Below, one piece after another: positions 23,201-35,018 of a stretch of DNA of 64,000 nt. The notes beneath the pieces were generated by a model. That model was not told the DNA's origin and did no database searches. It saw only the letters and a program-made list of their open reading frames with translations. The DNA comes from Paraspadella gotoi (taxonomy: Eukaryota > Chaetognatha). The translations under genes and the position numbers were made by a program. The stretch lies in NCBI GenBank assembly GCA_051294375.1, contig CM119263.1, positions 10,095,552-10,159,551 on the forward strand. The letters are read 5' to 3'. Each line of letters starts with the position of its first letter. Positions within the stretch are counted from its first letter, which is position 1.

Positions 23201-25105
23201 AATTTATGTTCCCCAGTGCTCCACTCTATTGGTAGTGAGTGAGGCTGTAGCAAGGGGAGGGGTCTGCATGATTGCAAGCACCTGTTTTATTTTCATAGCA
23301 CATTTTAACCACATTAACTTAACATATTTTATCATTTTTTAAATTTTTTAAATTTTTATTGTTTTGAGTTTTTATTACTGTAAATTTAAACTTGGAATAT
23401 CTTCCAACATTTAACTTACCTTGCCCCACTCCAAACCTTTCTCTTCCATCCCCAGGCTGATTCGTTTCCTCGCATCCGCCGGCGACGCCCTCGGCGCCGT
23501 CACCTTCCACCACTACTACGTCCACGCCCACGTGGCGCGCCTCGACGACTACGTTAGACCTAAGATCCTTAACAAGTTCGTCGACGCCGTAAGAGGCATC
23601 AAGGAGATCTTGGGATGGGTGCCCACCGGTTGGTCGATGGGGGGGGTATAGTCGTTCTAGTTCGTTATAGTGTAGTCGTTCTGGCTCGATAGCAAGGCCC
23701 CGTTATATTTTCCATCATCCACCCTACTAAGCTCTTATAGTGTAGTCGTTCTGGCTCGCTAGCGAGGCCCCGTGATATTTTCCGTCATCCACCCTACTAA
23801 GCTCTTATAGTAGGGGGTTGGTTATGTTGGGTCTATGGCATAGTCTTCGACAACAGTCAATTTAACAATGTTTGAAAAATGCATAAATTTCACTTCTTTC
23901 CAATTAGATGCAATTGGGAAGGAACATTGAAAATTTTGAAACAAAAAGCATTTCTAAATTAAAAAAAAAACTTATAAGCTTATTTCCGTTTAGATTTGCC
24001 GATTTGGTTGACGGAGACGAGCTCGGCCAAAAGTGGCGGGAAACGAGGAATCACCGACAGATTCGTCGCCGGTTTCATGTGAGAAGCGTGAAGGAAAAAT
24101 AAAAAACTAGTGAAAGATAGATTGAACATTGAAGGTTTAAAACAATTGATAATTGCAACGTCAAACAACGACGGAAATATGCTCTTAAAAATAATACTAA
24201 GTTCGAAGTATAAAACCAAAAGGCTCCTTCGTGAGATAAGTACAAAAAATGTATCTTTACATAATTTTCCTCACGTCTCGTTTCCGCCTCCAGGTGGATG
24301 GATAAGATGGGCGTGGCCGCCGCTGAAGGCGTCGACGTCCTCTTCCGGAATTCCTTCTACGATGCCTGGTACAGCCTGCTTGACGACAACATGGAACCAA
24401 TGCCGGTCAGGCGGTTATTCATAAAGACATAAATTTATTCATTGGTATCTCTTCCTGGATATTCTTTGCCCTTGTCATTCTTCCCTCATTACTTGCGCCA
24501 AGTATATTCGATATTGTTGGCTTTCGGACCCGAGATGTGACCCGAGATGTGACCCCAGATTCGGCCCGATCTCTTAAGACTAAACGTTTTCATTTTTCTT
24601 CCTTTTCCATGTTTTTTTCCCTTTTCTCGGAAATCCGCCGTTTGCCAAGTTTTATCGCTTTTTCTATCGAGTCTCAGAAGAGTTTTGGAGGAAGAGAAAA
24701 AAAGAAGAAAACATTTAGGCAAAAAAAAGAAAGAAGTTGAGAAGAGGAGAAGAATGGAAAGAAAAAAGGAATCAAATATATATAATTCTTAAAGATAAGG
24801 AAGGAATTGATGTAAATATAATAAAAGAGTTGTGTTGAAAGGAGATAAAGTAGGAAGAAAAGTAGGAAATAAAAGAAACGAAATTCATATATAAAAAAAA
24901 AGAACCGTTTAGATTAACAAGAAAAAAATAAGAGAAGATAAAAAAGAGAAGATCTAGAAAGAAAAATACTTAGTGGGAATTCTTTATTCCTTTTTTTTTA
25001 TAAGAAACTGTTTTTTTCTCAACGAAATATATTGTTCACTTTATAAGTGCAGAGGGGCCATAAAGAGGAGAGAATAAAATCCCAAAATGCGTCTTTTTTC
25101 TCTCT

Positions 25106-25196
<91 letters not shown>

Positions 25197-27045
25197 CTCT
25201 CCTCTATGTTATCGTTGAGAACAAAATTTTTTTTTTTTGGGGCCGACCACTCGCAGTGTCGACAAACGCAACGATTCTTACAAGCGAAAAAAAAGTTCTT
25301 GAATATATTTTTTTATTAATGCACTTTTTGCCTCCCGAATTATTCGGAGCCTATTTTGAGCGACCTTTTTACCCAACCTGTGAAGGACTACTGGTTGACT
25401 CTGCTCCACAAGAGGCTAATGGGTCAAATCGTTTTGGCCGTCGACGTCGAAGAGGAGGCGAGGCGCGGAGGAAGGCGAAGGGGAGACGGAACGTTGAGAT
25501 TCTACGCTCACTGCGTCAAGTGAGAAACCGGATCGAGAAAAAGGGGATCGGAGAAATTAGGTGGTTGGGGACGGAACGAAGGTTGCAATGAGTCGGTAGT
25601 GGATGGGAGATTAATTAGAATAAGAGAGTGAGTGAACGTTGAATAAAAGGACAACTCTGGATGCAATGATAAGGCTCGATTATCGATTGACGACTTTTAC
25701 TGTAATAGTAAGAAGAGCGATCAACGCACGAGTTTAAAGAAAGCTAAAACTTTTACTAATATCCTTCGAAAATCATAACCAATTACAATGAGGCGTCTCC
25801 CCTCTTCAGCCCCGCCTCCTCTTACGACCGCGGAGCCGTCGTTCTCATGGGAATGAATTTAGAAAATTCCAAAATCGCGCAAATTTCGATTCCGAAAGAA
25901 TTTCGGTCTCAGAGAATCGACGAGTTTCTGCTGACTGCCGGAAAAGGGGGATTAGTGTCGAGGTGAGTCAAGGAAAGTTAGTTCGTTTCATGAAATTGAT
26001 ATAACCATTAACCAATATAAAATATATCCATTCATTTAATAAACTAGCTATCTGGCCCCTGACTTTGGACAGGCTATGGTGGTTTAAGGCCTCTATCACT
26101 CTTACAAGATAATGACATAGCAGGTCCCTGCAAGCTTTCAATCAAGACTCTCTCACAGTCTTTTTTATTCACTCACAGAGTACCTGGCTTCCCTATCAAT
26201 GAAGTGGTATAATGTTTCAAAATATAATGGAGATGAATTTTATGAAAATGGTACAACCAATATAAATTGAAGAGACAGTAATTATTGTTATGTGTTAATG
26301 ACAGGACCGTTCAATATAAGCAGTCCCTGAGCTTCGGATCAGGCTGTAACACCATGTTACAGGCGGGTTAAGCGCCCCGTCCCTCTTAACTGCTACGCGG
26401 CCACCGGGCTAGAACCCCGGACCTTTGGTTTGGGAGGCGAAAGACTTGCCTCCGGCACCAATGGCCGCTGATGAACGGTTGGTGGGTTTTAGTCCACCAT
26501 AAAATGATATTTAAAATATATAAATGATATATATATATAAACATTGTATTGGTTGACAAATTCATTGATTCAATGATTAAATCATATATGGCTTGACGTG
26601 GTCTATTTCTGTCAGGTTTTCGAGGCGGTCGCTCAATTGATAGCTTTTTTCTCACTCCAGAGTTTAATTTCCAGAGAGGTTCGTTTGAATCAAGTTGTCC
26701 TCAAGCTGGTGGACGACTCCACGATCCCGAACATTCAGCCTCGAAGTTTTGTCTCCGGAGGAAGAATCCACGTTCCGCCGCTGGCCATGGGATTCTGGGT
26801 TTTGCCTCAAGCCAAAGTGAATATTGCCGTTATCGTGTACCAACTACCAAATAACTGCTTTTTTATGCGGTAGAGATAAAAGATTGCAGTTTTGTTTTTC
26901 TTCTTTTTTGTGTTTTCAGGTCGACGCTTGCGTCGCTTCGATCGACCAAGAAACAAAAAAGCAAAGAACGAAAAAGATTAAAACGCGTAGAAGAAAGAAT
27001 TCCGGCGAGTGGGTGGAGAATACTAAAGTCGTTTTTCGACCTTAA
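20279..27045 (+). CDS. HPSE-like: heparanase (GH79 endo-beta-glucuronidase), twelve exons, one frameshift
   Basis: Exons: 20279-20681, 20976-21127, 21260-21398, 21554-21736, 22448-22602, 23456-23628, 23994-24078, 24294-24405, 25386-25519, 25810-25962, 26675-26816, 26920-27045. Heparanase cleaves heparan sulfate in extracellular matrix and lysosomes. Residues 1-25 form a signal peptide. The acid/base Glu is in LGNEPPF, its codon split by intron 4 (G|AA). The nucleophile Glu is in TETSSAKSGG of exon 7. Other landmarks are LSPALIRMGGTRGD, TFHHYYVH, MWMDKMG, DYWLTLL and a C-terminal beta-domain ending AKVDACV. Exon 5 breaks frame near 22,518 by two missing or one extra base; correcting it restores the family sequence and the exon phase. 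Unusual parts are an Arg/Ser-rich stretch of about 110 residues after the signal peptide (the exon 1 donor is uncertain; 20,353 is an alternative) and a basic tail of about 35 residues beyond the usual C-terminus. Confidence 0.88.
23671..23810 (+). repeat. 70-bp tandem repeat in heparanase intron 6
   Basis: Two adjacent units with period 70 (TGTAGTCGTTCTGGCTCG through CTAAGCTCTTATAG), differing at a few positions, plus a partial unit upstream from about 23,645. It is entirely intronic. Confidence 0.8.
25100..25205. repeat. TC microsatellite in heparanase intron 8
   Basis: About 100 bp of (CT)n with occasional CC or TT interruptions. The remaining 0.9 kb of intron 8 is A/G-rich without exons. 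Confidence 0.9.
25985..26280 (-). repeat. dispersed repeat D, copy 3 (heparanase intron 10)
   Basis: Inverted relative to the copies at 7.4 and 16.2 kb, sharing the reverse complements of the same words. It is followed directly by SINE S1. Confidence 0.5.
26308..26505 (-). mobile_element. tRNA-derived SINE S1, copy 3 (heparanase intron 10)
   Basis: Antisense copy of the element at 11,985-12,180. Read on the minus strand it has an A-box-like TGGTGCCGGAGG and B-box GGGGTTCTAGCCC, and a body ending ATCCGAAGCTCAGGGACTGC. This copy, outside the tandem units, shows that S1 is a true dispersed family. Confidence 0.65.
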
Positions 27046-27549
27046 TGAATATTTATTTTTGATAAGCGGGTTGTAAGATTATCGTTATAAAAGATTCTAA
27101 TAAAAGAATTTCGGTTTGAATCCTGATGTAGTACGTATGACGATGAAAAACGGGGGTGGAAGCGTGTAGCGAAATCCTGAGATTGATTGTTCGATCATTG
27201 TCTTCCGGACAAAAATTATGTCAATGTTTCACTTAATAACCTGACCTGAATATTATTGCTCTTTGTATACTTTTTTGTGGTATTTTGTGCTATTGTTAAT
27301 AGTATTAACGTGCATTGAAAGCGTATTAAAACTTTTACCCTGAGCTCAAAAACTTATTGTTCAAACAAGCAGAATTAGGCAGATCAATCTCTTCATAATG
27401 TCCTCAAAAACCCGCATGTGTCCTTAAAAATGAAATACTAAACCTAAATCTAAAATCTCTTGATAAGAAAAGTTTCATAAGCGAAACGATTCGCGGGTTA
27501 AGTTGAAAAAAAAAATCAGCAAATCTGAAAAAAAAGCGACAGAAATATT

Positions 27550-30014
27550 AAAGATGAATTGGAAAAGTTTCTGTCCTTCGCTGGAATCAAATTTTAATCT
27601 CATCAAAGGAACATTTTTTTGCGAAGATGGGCAGAAGCCTGTTGTGCTTGGTGAGCTTCTTGCACAACGATTATTAACTAATGAATTCAAGAAAGATAAC
27701 TCCCATGGCAACATTATTGTTCTCCAGGTGCTGAGCAAGGGATAAAAAAAGAAGAAGTGTCGTCGCTTTGTCTTCCTTCTGGCGATGAGCAATTGTTTTG
27801 TAACGGTAAGACTTTACTTAGAATATATCATTATATGATATCAATTATGTTATATCAGTCATGTCATATAAGTTATATTATTTTTTTCAAAAACTTTGGA
27901 TAAACTGTTGGGCTGTTGAAAGGATATTTTTCCTCTAATGAGTAGAAAGAATAATCCATTCAAACTGCGACACGCCCCATTTCCGTTTCAAGCAACGTCT
28001 GAGGCCATCCCTGCCGTCTCATGCCTAAACAGCGCCTGTCAATTCGAAATGAAAAATCCTTTCGATGCCACTTACAGGCGAGACACGATTCTCGATTTTC
28101 ATCAAATTGCAATTCAAAATTATATTTTTCTTTGGGTTCCTCATTTGTCAGTCCGCCTCTGGGCAGCCTCGTCTTTCCCGGCGACGACGCCTGCCTGCTT
28201 CCGCCTGATAAGAGGGACGTCCTGATTCGAATTAAGTTCAGATGCGTCGACGGTGAGGAATTTTATCATCGGATTCCCAATCAGTATTTGACATGATAAC
28301 AATTTTGTATAATAGTACTAAAATTATAATTATCAGAGGCTGCATCTTCCGATTGGGTTTGGGTGGCAATAGGAATAGCAGTTTTCTTCTCGACTTTAAT
28401 CTTTCTCTTCGTGATATTCGCCATAATTAGGAGGAAGAGGAATGGCACCGAAGAAGGAGGAGAAACAAAAGATAAGCAAAGTGAGAAAAATACATTTATT
28501 TAATCGTTTATAAAGTTTTTTTTTTAACATTAATTATTAGCTCGGTCAATATCTAATTCAAATAATCAATTAAGTCAATCAATAACTTAAATCCCCGCAT
28601 CCAATAATCCATTTATCCTTCAATCGCTCAAACTCTCCATCCACCAATACTCCCGTCCACTCTTCTTTTCAAATCTCCAAGTCCCAGTGGATCCGGATTA
28701 CGGTTACGAGGTCGTCGACGACGGAAAGAACGACGATCCAACTCCAGCGCCCAGAGTCTCCAAGAACAACATCACCAACGAGAACAACAGCAAGAACAAC
28801 CTTTACATAGACCTCTCTTCCTCCGATAATGATGAATACGTCAAGTTGGATTTCGACAAAGAGTTTGACGATAACGACGATGAACGACGAAATCACCAAA
28901 TCAGTCGTCATGGCAACGGGACGCTCGCACCGACTGATGATCACGAGTACCTGAAAGCTTTGTCGATTCGTCTGCCAGTGCAGAAAGAAGATTAATAAAA
29001 TTGAATGATAATTTTTTTTCTCGACCTTTTTATTTTTCTTATTTTATTTATTTGTTTTTTCTCTAGGTTCTCGACATCGATATGTTCTTTTTCAATAAAA
29101 TCGTTTGAAAATTATATTATCAAGAAGTTTTTGTACGTTTACAAGCAGTGGTTGTCTTCTCTTTATTGAACCACTAGTCTGTACGTTCATCCCTTTTCAC
29201 ATCATACTTTATAAAGTTTAAGGCAAAGATAGAGAAATGTGTATTTCGCCAAAAGCACTAATTATCAATCGGCTAAAGTATATTTGACTTTGTCCTCGTC
29301 GCAAAATCGTTTTTACTTCTTATACAACGCATCGACATCGCTTCATACTCTGAGTAAAATAGATGGAAAAACTGACTTTTGTTTTTTTTTTCATCGATAC
29401 GAGTCGCCATCTCTTTAGTCAATCGTGAAAAAATTACAAAATTCTGCAATAATCAGAGTATTATTCAGGCTTCTAGGGACCCTAAATCATCATTTCTATT
29501 TTTCGTGAAAGTATTGCGCAATCTAAAAAGATTTGCAATTTGGCTTTCTCAATTTATTATAAATGAGATCTTATTTCATATCGCCATTTTCATTTCTTTT
29601 TGAAATCGGAGGTCGGAACTTTCGTCGAAAAGTTTTTTTTAAAAAGAAACCTGTTCAGTGTTCACTCTCGGAACATATGATGAAAGGTATTTTTTTCCTT
29701 TATATTTTAATTCGATTTTAATTCGATCATCAAAGAAAATATTCGTCATAAGATTATGCAATCCCCGACAGGAGAAAACGACAGTTTTGATGCGAACTCA
29801 AGCAATACGTCAAGTACGGCGGTGAGACAAAGCAGCGGCGCGGTAAGTTAAATTTCGTCCAACATACTTTTACTTAATTTTCTTAAGAATTAAATAAAAA
29901 AAACTTTTCTATTTTCCAATCATCATACTACTCTTAAATCCTATTATTACATTTGATTTCATTGCTTAGTATCAATTACCTTATGAGTACGAGCATAATC
30001 CGAATCAAGAATAA
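27550..30014 (+). CDS. single-pass membrane protein with two possible alternative cytoplasmic tails (copy 1)
   Basis: Exons seen: about 27,550-27,650, 27728-27805, about 27,943-28,077, 28152-28252, 28337-28480, then tail A at about 28,684-28,995, or tail B at 29772-29842 plus 29970-30014. The ectodomain part is short with scattered Cys (FFCEDGQ, SLCLPSG, DDACLLPPD). Exon 28337-28480 encodes about 24 hydrophobic residues followed by IIRRKRNG, a type I membrane anchor with stop-transfer. Tail A is acidic with Tyr motifs (YGYEVVDD, DEYVKLDF). Tail B ends YQLPYEYEH before its stop. The membrane exon ends in phase 1, and both tails start with two bases completing it. AATAAA signals follow both (about 28,994 and 29,095; 30,463). 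The exon ending at 28,077 appears to use a GC donor (AG|GCGAGA). The join of exons 2 and 3 does not match in phase, and the true N-terminus was not found. Family unrecognised. Confidence 0.65.
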
Positions 30015-33000
30015 GAACCGAGACTATTTGGTATCGTTCGCAGAATCGGCCGGGCGGGTTCACCAGAATGATGATAGCGAGAAGAAAGAAAGAGAAAGAA
30101 GCGATGGAAAAATCGCGGGAGAAAACGGAGCAGACGATGAAGGGAGAAAATTCTGCGGAGATGAAGGAAAGTCACGAAAATGGATAAATTGATACGGGAG
30201 GGGAAATTAGGGATGACTTTAAAGTTGATGATTACAAATTAATCGCTGTCTGACTTTGTGAGCGACAACGTATTTAATTGCTGCTGTTTTTGAAGCCTAA
30301 GTGAAACAAAACCATGACATGAATGAGATTGATATCATGAGTGATGAGATTAATAACTTAACTTAACTTGAGGTTATACGCTTATTATTTTCAAAGACGG
30401 CGTCTCTTTTCCTTTTTAAAACGTTTCTATTGTGAATATATTATATTTACGTGAATACATTAATAAAGTCTGGGTACCGAGTTATCTTGCATTCTATTCT
30501 TCCGGACTCATGAAATTGTGATACAAAACTAGAGGGACAATTTAAAATGACTGTATTTAAATGTACAAATGCCAGTCAGTGCATAACAAATTCAGTTACA
30601 GTAGCTTCATTTTAATTTACATCATCACAATGGTTGACTTTCGATTTAAAAAAAAAAAATTAAGACTGGTACATTTATTGAAAAAAAAAACATAATAAAA
30701 TCAAAAGAGGCGGACAAGAGAATATTCAAAGAGAAGCTTAAAGAAGAGGTTCAAAATAGAATTGGAAAAGAGAGATAGAGAATGAAAGAACACAAGAGAT
30801 TGAAAAGAGAGGTTGAACTTAAAAATAAAAGGAAAGGCTGTTGAGAGAGAATGAAATTTGAGGCTGAGAAAACATGTCGCTTAGAAAAAAAGAGAACCAG
30901 CCTCTCTTAGATGCAGAATCTTAGTAGAATACGGGGACGAGGGCTGTATCGAGGGGGGGGTTATGGGAGTGGAGAACTCCAACGGGTCAAGTGGAAAGAT
31001 CAAGGTAAGTCAAAGAGGTGGAGAGGGAGAGGCAGGGAGAAGAGCGGGAAAATCTTTTTTTTTTCAGAATTGACAACGGGATTGAGAAGAAATCATCATT
31101 TCAAAGAAAAACACTTTTTTTTTTGGTGTCGAAAAAACGAATGACGCGAAACCTCGCGAAGTACGATAACAAAATAATCATTTAGATTCCAAGAGTTGTT
31201 TTTTTTTTATCTCAGAGAAAAAAAAACCGAATCGAAAAAACATAATTAAACACAATAAACAACAAACGACGGGGCTGTTGTTTACGAATAAGGTTCTAGG
31301 ACTAAGTAATTCAATAATTAATTACGCTTCGTAGAAAGTAAAACCAAGAATATGCGGCGTCGGAATGAAAGATAGAGATAGAAAATAGAGAAAGAGAAAC
31401 AATTAGATTGATTTCTTTAGCGGTAATACTGTAGACAATACGACGGTATAATTTATTGGGGAGTAAAGAGAGAATAACCGTTGATGTTTCGATGGTCTAG
31501 ACCCAGCAGACGGATAAATGTTATCTAACTATTATCTAGTGTTCTTTTTTTTTTTCAAAGGACCAACAGGCGAACATACGTAGGAATAATTTAAGGGAAA
31601 TGGCACATCGTATTTGCGAAAAGGGGAGGGGTGTAGAATCAAGTAGCTTCTTAATTGAAAAATAAACAAACGTAAACCGTTCGCTATTGTTTTTATTTTA
31701 ATTTTTTTTGTTCATCACGTATCCTAAAAGGTAGTTTATTGGATAGTTTTGACTAATTGAGGTGAGCCTAACTTAAAATATTTTACAATATCGATATCAT
31801 TGTGCTAGATTAACTCACGGAAAGTAAAAAAAAAAAGACATCGGTAAAAACGTTCCCGGGGAGAATAGGGGAAATACAAAGAATTTGTTGCAAAGAAAGG
31901 ATTTTTTTTTCCGCTATGGGATGGGAATTAACCTAAGGCACCCACTGAAGGTTAAAGAAAAATCGTTGGCAATTATAAACGAGAAAAAAGTTTTTAGTAT
32001 GAGATTCGAGTCGTAACTTTTATAGTTTCGCTCGTTAAGATTATGACAAATTTATTATTTTTTTTTCTCGATTATATAAATGATATGAGTCTTAGAACGA
32101 AACGAAAACAGCCCCCATTTTTTTTACGCTTCTCGATGGTAAACTCGTTTTGCCTTTTATTTATTCGAGAACGACAAAGTTACGCTTTTTTAGTAGACAT
32201 GAGTCTTAAACATGACAAAGGAATGAGATTGAAGGCAAAAACATGACAACCGCGTTTGATATTGAAACGTTTCCAGGTTAGCTTGTTAAGGAAAGAAATC
32301 GCGATTTAAAACGTCGTTTGATTCGCGCGTAACAAAAAAGAATGGGAAGGATAAACAAAAAAAAAAAGAAAAAAAAAAGAAAGAACAAAACACAAAGAGT
32401 AAAAACCCTTTTACTTTTTATTGGTTTTATTTCCGCGTTACGTTTTGCTTCGGGAACCGAATTAAGTCTGCTCCGCTGTACTCTTCCTTTTACATTGTTT
32501 ACGTTTAACGATTTTCATACTTTTTTTGGTTTTTATATCCGCATTTAATTATATTGTTTCAAACGTGCGTGGAGAGGCGGCCCTGGGGGCTCCGCGACAT
32601 TCCCCCGGACTTGCTGCCCCCGGAATCGGTGATGACGCTGCCGCAGGGGGATGAGGGGCCGTCGCCCGGGGGCGTGCCGCTTCCGCCGCCGCCAGGAGAG
32701 ACGGAGCCCGAGTGGTGGGACCTCGCCACTCCGGCACCGAGCGGCAGGCCCTCGGGAATGGACCGTTGTGTGGAGCTCGAAGGGCGGGTGAGGCGGGGAA
32801 GGGGGGCGGTGGCGGCGGCGGCGCGGGCCAGGGACCGTAAGGGTTGGCGGCGGCGACCCCGCGTTGCAGAGGCCGAGGCTCGTCACCACGTGCCGCCGTG
32901 TGGTCAGGGGGTGCGCGACGCCGGCCGGATGGGCGCCGGCCACGATGACGCCGTCGTGTCGCGTGGCGCCGTAGCTCGGGTCGTGCTGGTCGTAAGGGAT

Positions 33001-33757
33001 GGAGCAGGGGTAGGCGTGGTGCAGGATGCCGCCGATGGTGACGCCGGCGCCGAGACCCGCGTGCCGGTCGTAGCTGTTGTAGCCCGTGTCGGGGTATTCC
33101 TCGAGGGAGAGCCCCACGGGCGGGCAAGGGGCGAACTCGGGCGGGGGTCGGATCTTCAGGGGCTCCGAGGTCGGGCGAAGTGTTGGTAGTTGGCGTTGAC
33201 GGCGCCGTTGCCCTGTTAAGTGGGGGGGGGGTTGAAAGAGGAAGTGGGTTAATCAGGGTGGAGGGAAGATTGTAAATGAAAAAACATTTTCTAAATCAAA
33301 TCGGAAAAAAAAAAAAAAAAAAAAATTCGGCTTCCCAAATCGTCGGGTCAGAATTAAAGGGGGCGGGGGAGACGGGGAAAAACCGATCAAAATCGTCACG
33401 CCGCGGATTTACGGAGGGTGGTGGAGGTGGAGGAGGTGGAGGAGGTGGTGGAGGAGGTGGCGGAGGGCGGAATCTGGGGTGGACTCACGGAAGGGAGAGG
33501 GACAGGGAGAGATGTTAAAGAAGGGGGTTCAGGCGGACTTAACGCTGGGGCATCGACAAGCGAGGACAAAGCGGCACTGATTAAAATGGAAAAGCGGATT
33601 AAGAAAAAAAAAACATTGAGTTTGACGAAGAGATAAAAAAAAAACATTGGCGAGGACAATTGCACTATTAATTGAATTATGAAGCGGCACAAACGAAAGT
33701 CTCAGAAGAAAAATTGCGTAAGGGAAAAACAGGCTTTATGGAATTAATCATTGAACG
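28113..33757 (+). repeat. triplicated locus, copy 1
   Basis: Runs from TTCAAAATTATATTTTTC to the gap at 33,758. The same start occurs immediately after the gaps at 33,783 and 41,942. It lacks the 2.0 kb insertion found in copies 2 and 3 and is the only copy in which the membrane-protein exons stay in frame. Confidence 0.9.
32549..33212 (-). CDS. GC-rich terminal exon, unrecognised (copy 1)
   Basis: On the minus strand an acceptor (TTAACAG) at 33,213 opens a coding exon ending at a TAA (32,551-32,549). Three copies exist, here and near 40.5 and 48.7 kb; each has different one-base indels, and only their consensus reads through. It predicts about 220 residues rich in Gly, Pro, Ala and His, with PPPEFAPCPPVGLSLEEYP and DTGYNSYDRH near the start and RTFETI at the C-terminus. 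Several Tyr in small polar contexts and the Pro content suggest an intracellular tail, but no family is recognised. It may be the last exon of the minus-strand gene whose other exons lie at 50.3-55.3 kb. Confidence 0.55.
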
Positions 33758-34358
33758 NNNNNNNNNNNNNNNNNNNNNNNNNTTCAAAATTATATTTTTC
33801 TTTGGGTTCCTCATTTGTCAGTCCGCCTCTGGGCAGCCTCGTCTTTCCCGGCGACGACGCCTGCCTGCTTCCGCCTGATAAGAGGGACGTCCTGATTCGA
33901 ATTAAGTCAGATGCGTCGACGGTGAGGAATTTTATCATCGGATTCCCAATCAGTATTTGACAATGACATGATAACAATTTTGTATAATAGTACTAAAATT
34001 ATAATTATCAGAGGCTGCATCTTCCGATTGGGTTTGGGTGGCAATAGGAATAGCAGTTTTCTTCTCGACTTTAATCTTCTCTTCGTGATATTCGCCATAA
34101 TTAGGAGGAAGAGGAATGGCACCGAAGAAGGAGGAGAAACAAAAGATAAGCAAAGTGAGAAAAATACATTTATTTAATCGTTTATAAAGTTTTTTTTTAA
34201 CATTAATTATTAGCTCGGTCAATATCTAATTCAAATAATCAATTAAGTCAATCAATAACTTAAATCCCCGCATCCAATAATCCATTTATCCTTCAATCGC
34301 TCAAAATCTCCATCCACCAATACTCCCGTCCACTCTTCTTTTCAAATGTCCAAGTCCC

Positions 34359-34668
34359 TGTGGATCCGGATTACGGTTACGAGGTCGTCGACGACGGAAA
34401 GATCGACGATCCAACTCCAGCGCCCAGAGTCTCCAAGAACAACATCACCAACGAGAACAACAGCAAGAACAACCTTTACATAGACCTCTCTTCCTCCGAT
34501 AATGATGAATACGTCAAGTTGGATTTCGACAAAGAGTTTGACGATAACGACGATGAACGACGAAATCACCAAATCAGTCGTCATGGCAACGGGACGCTCG
34601 CACCGACTGATGATCACGAGTACCTGAAAGCTTTGTCGATTCGTCTGCCAGTGCAGAAAGAAAATTAA
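34359..34668 (+). pseudogene. tail A exon of the membrane protein, copy 2
   Basis: Near-identical to tail A of copy 1, with conservative changes (Asn to Ile near residue 15, last Asp to Asn). The upstream exons of this copy are frameshifted, so it is not a functional gene as assembled. The acceptor region reads TCCCTG where copy 1 has TCCCAG, which supports the upstream CCAAG as the real acceptor. Confidence 0.5.
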
Positions 34669-35018
34669 TAAAATTGAATGATAATTTTTTTTCTCGACCT
34701 TTTTATTTTCTTATTTATTTATTTCTTTTTCTCTATGTAAGTTCTCGACATCGATATGTTCTTTTTCAATAAAATCGTTTGAAAATTATATTATCAAGAA
34801 GTTTTGTACGTTACAAGCAGTGGTTGTCTTCTCTTTATTGAACACTAGTCTGTACGTTCATCCCCTTCACATCATACTTTAAAAAGTTTAAGGCGAAGAT
34901 AGAGAAATGTGTATTTCGCCAAAAGCACTATTATCAATCGGCTAAAGTATATTTGACTTTGTCCTCGTCGCAAAATCGTTTTTACTTCTTATACAAGCAT
35001 CGACGTCGCTTCATACTT

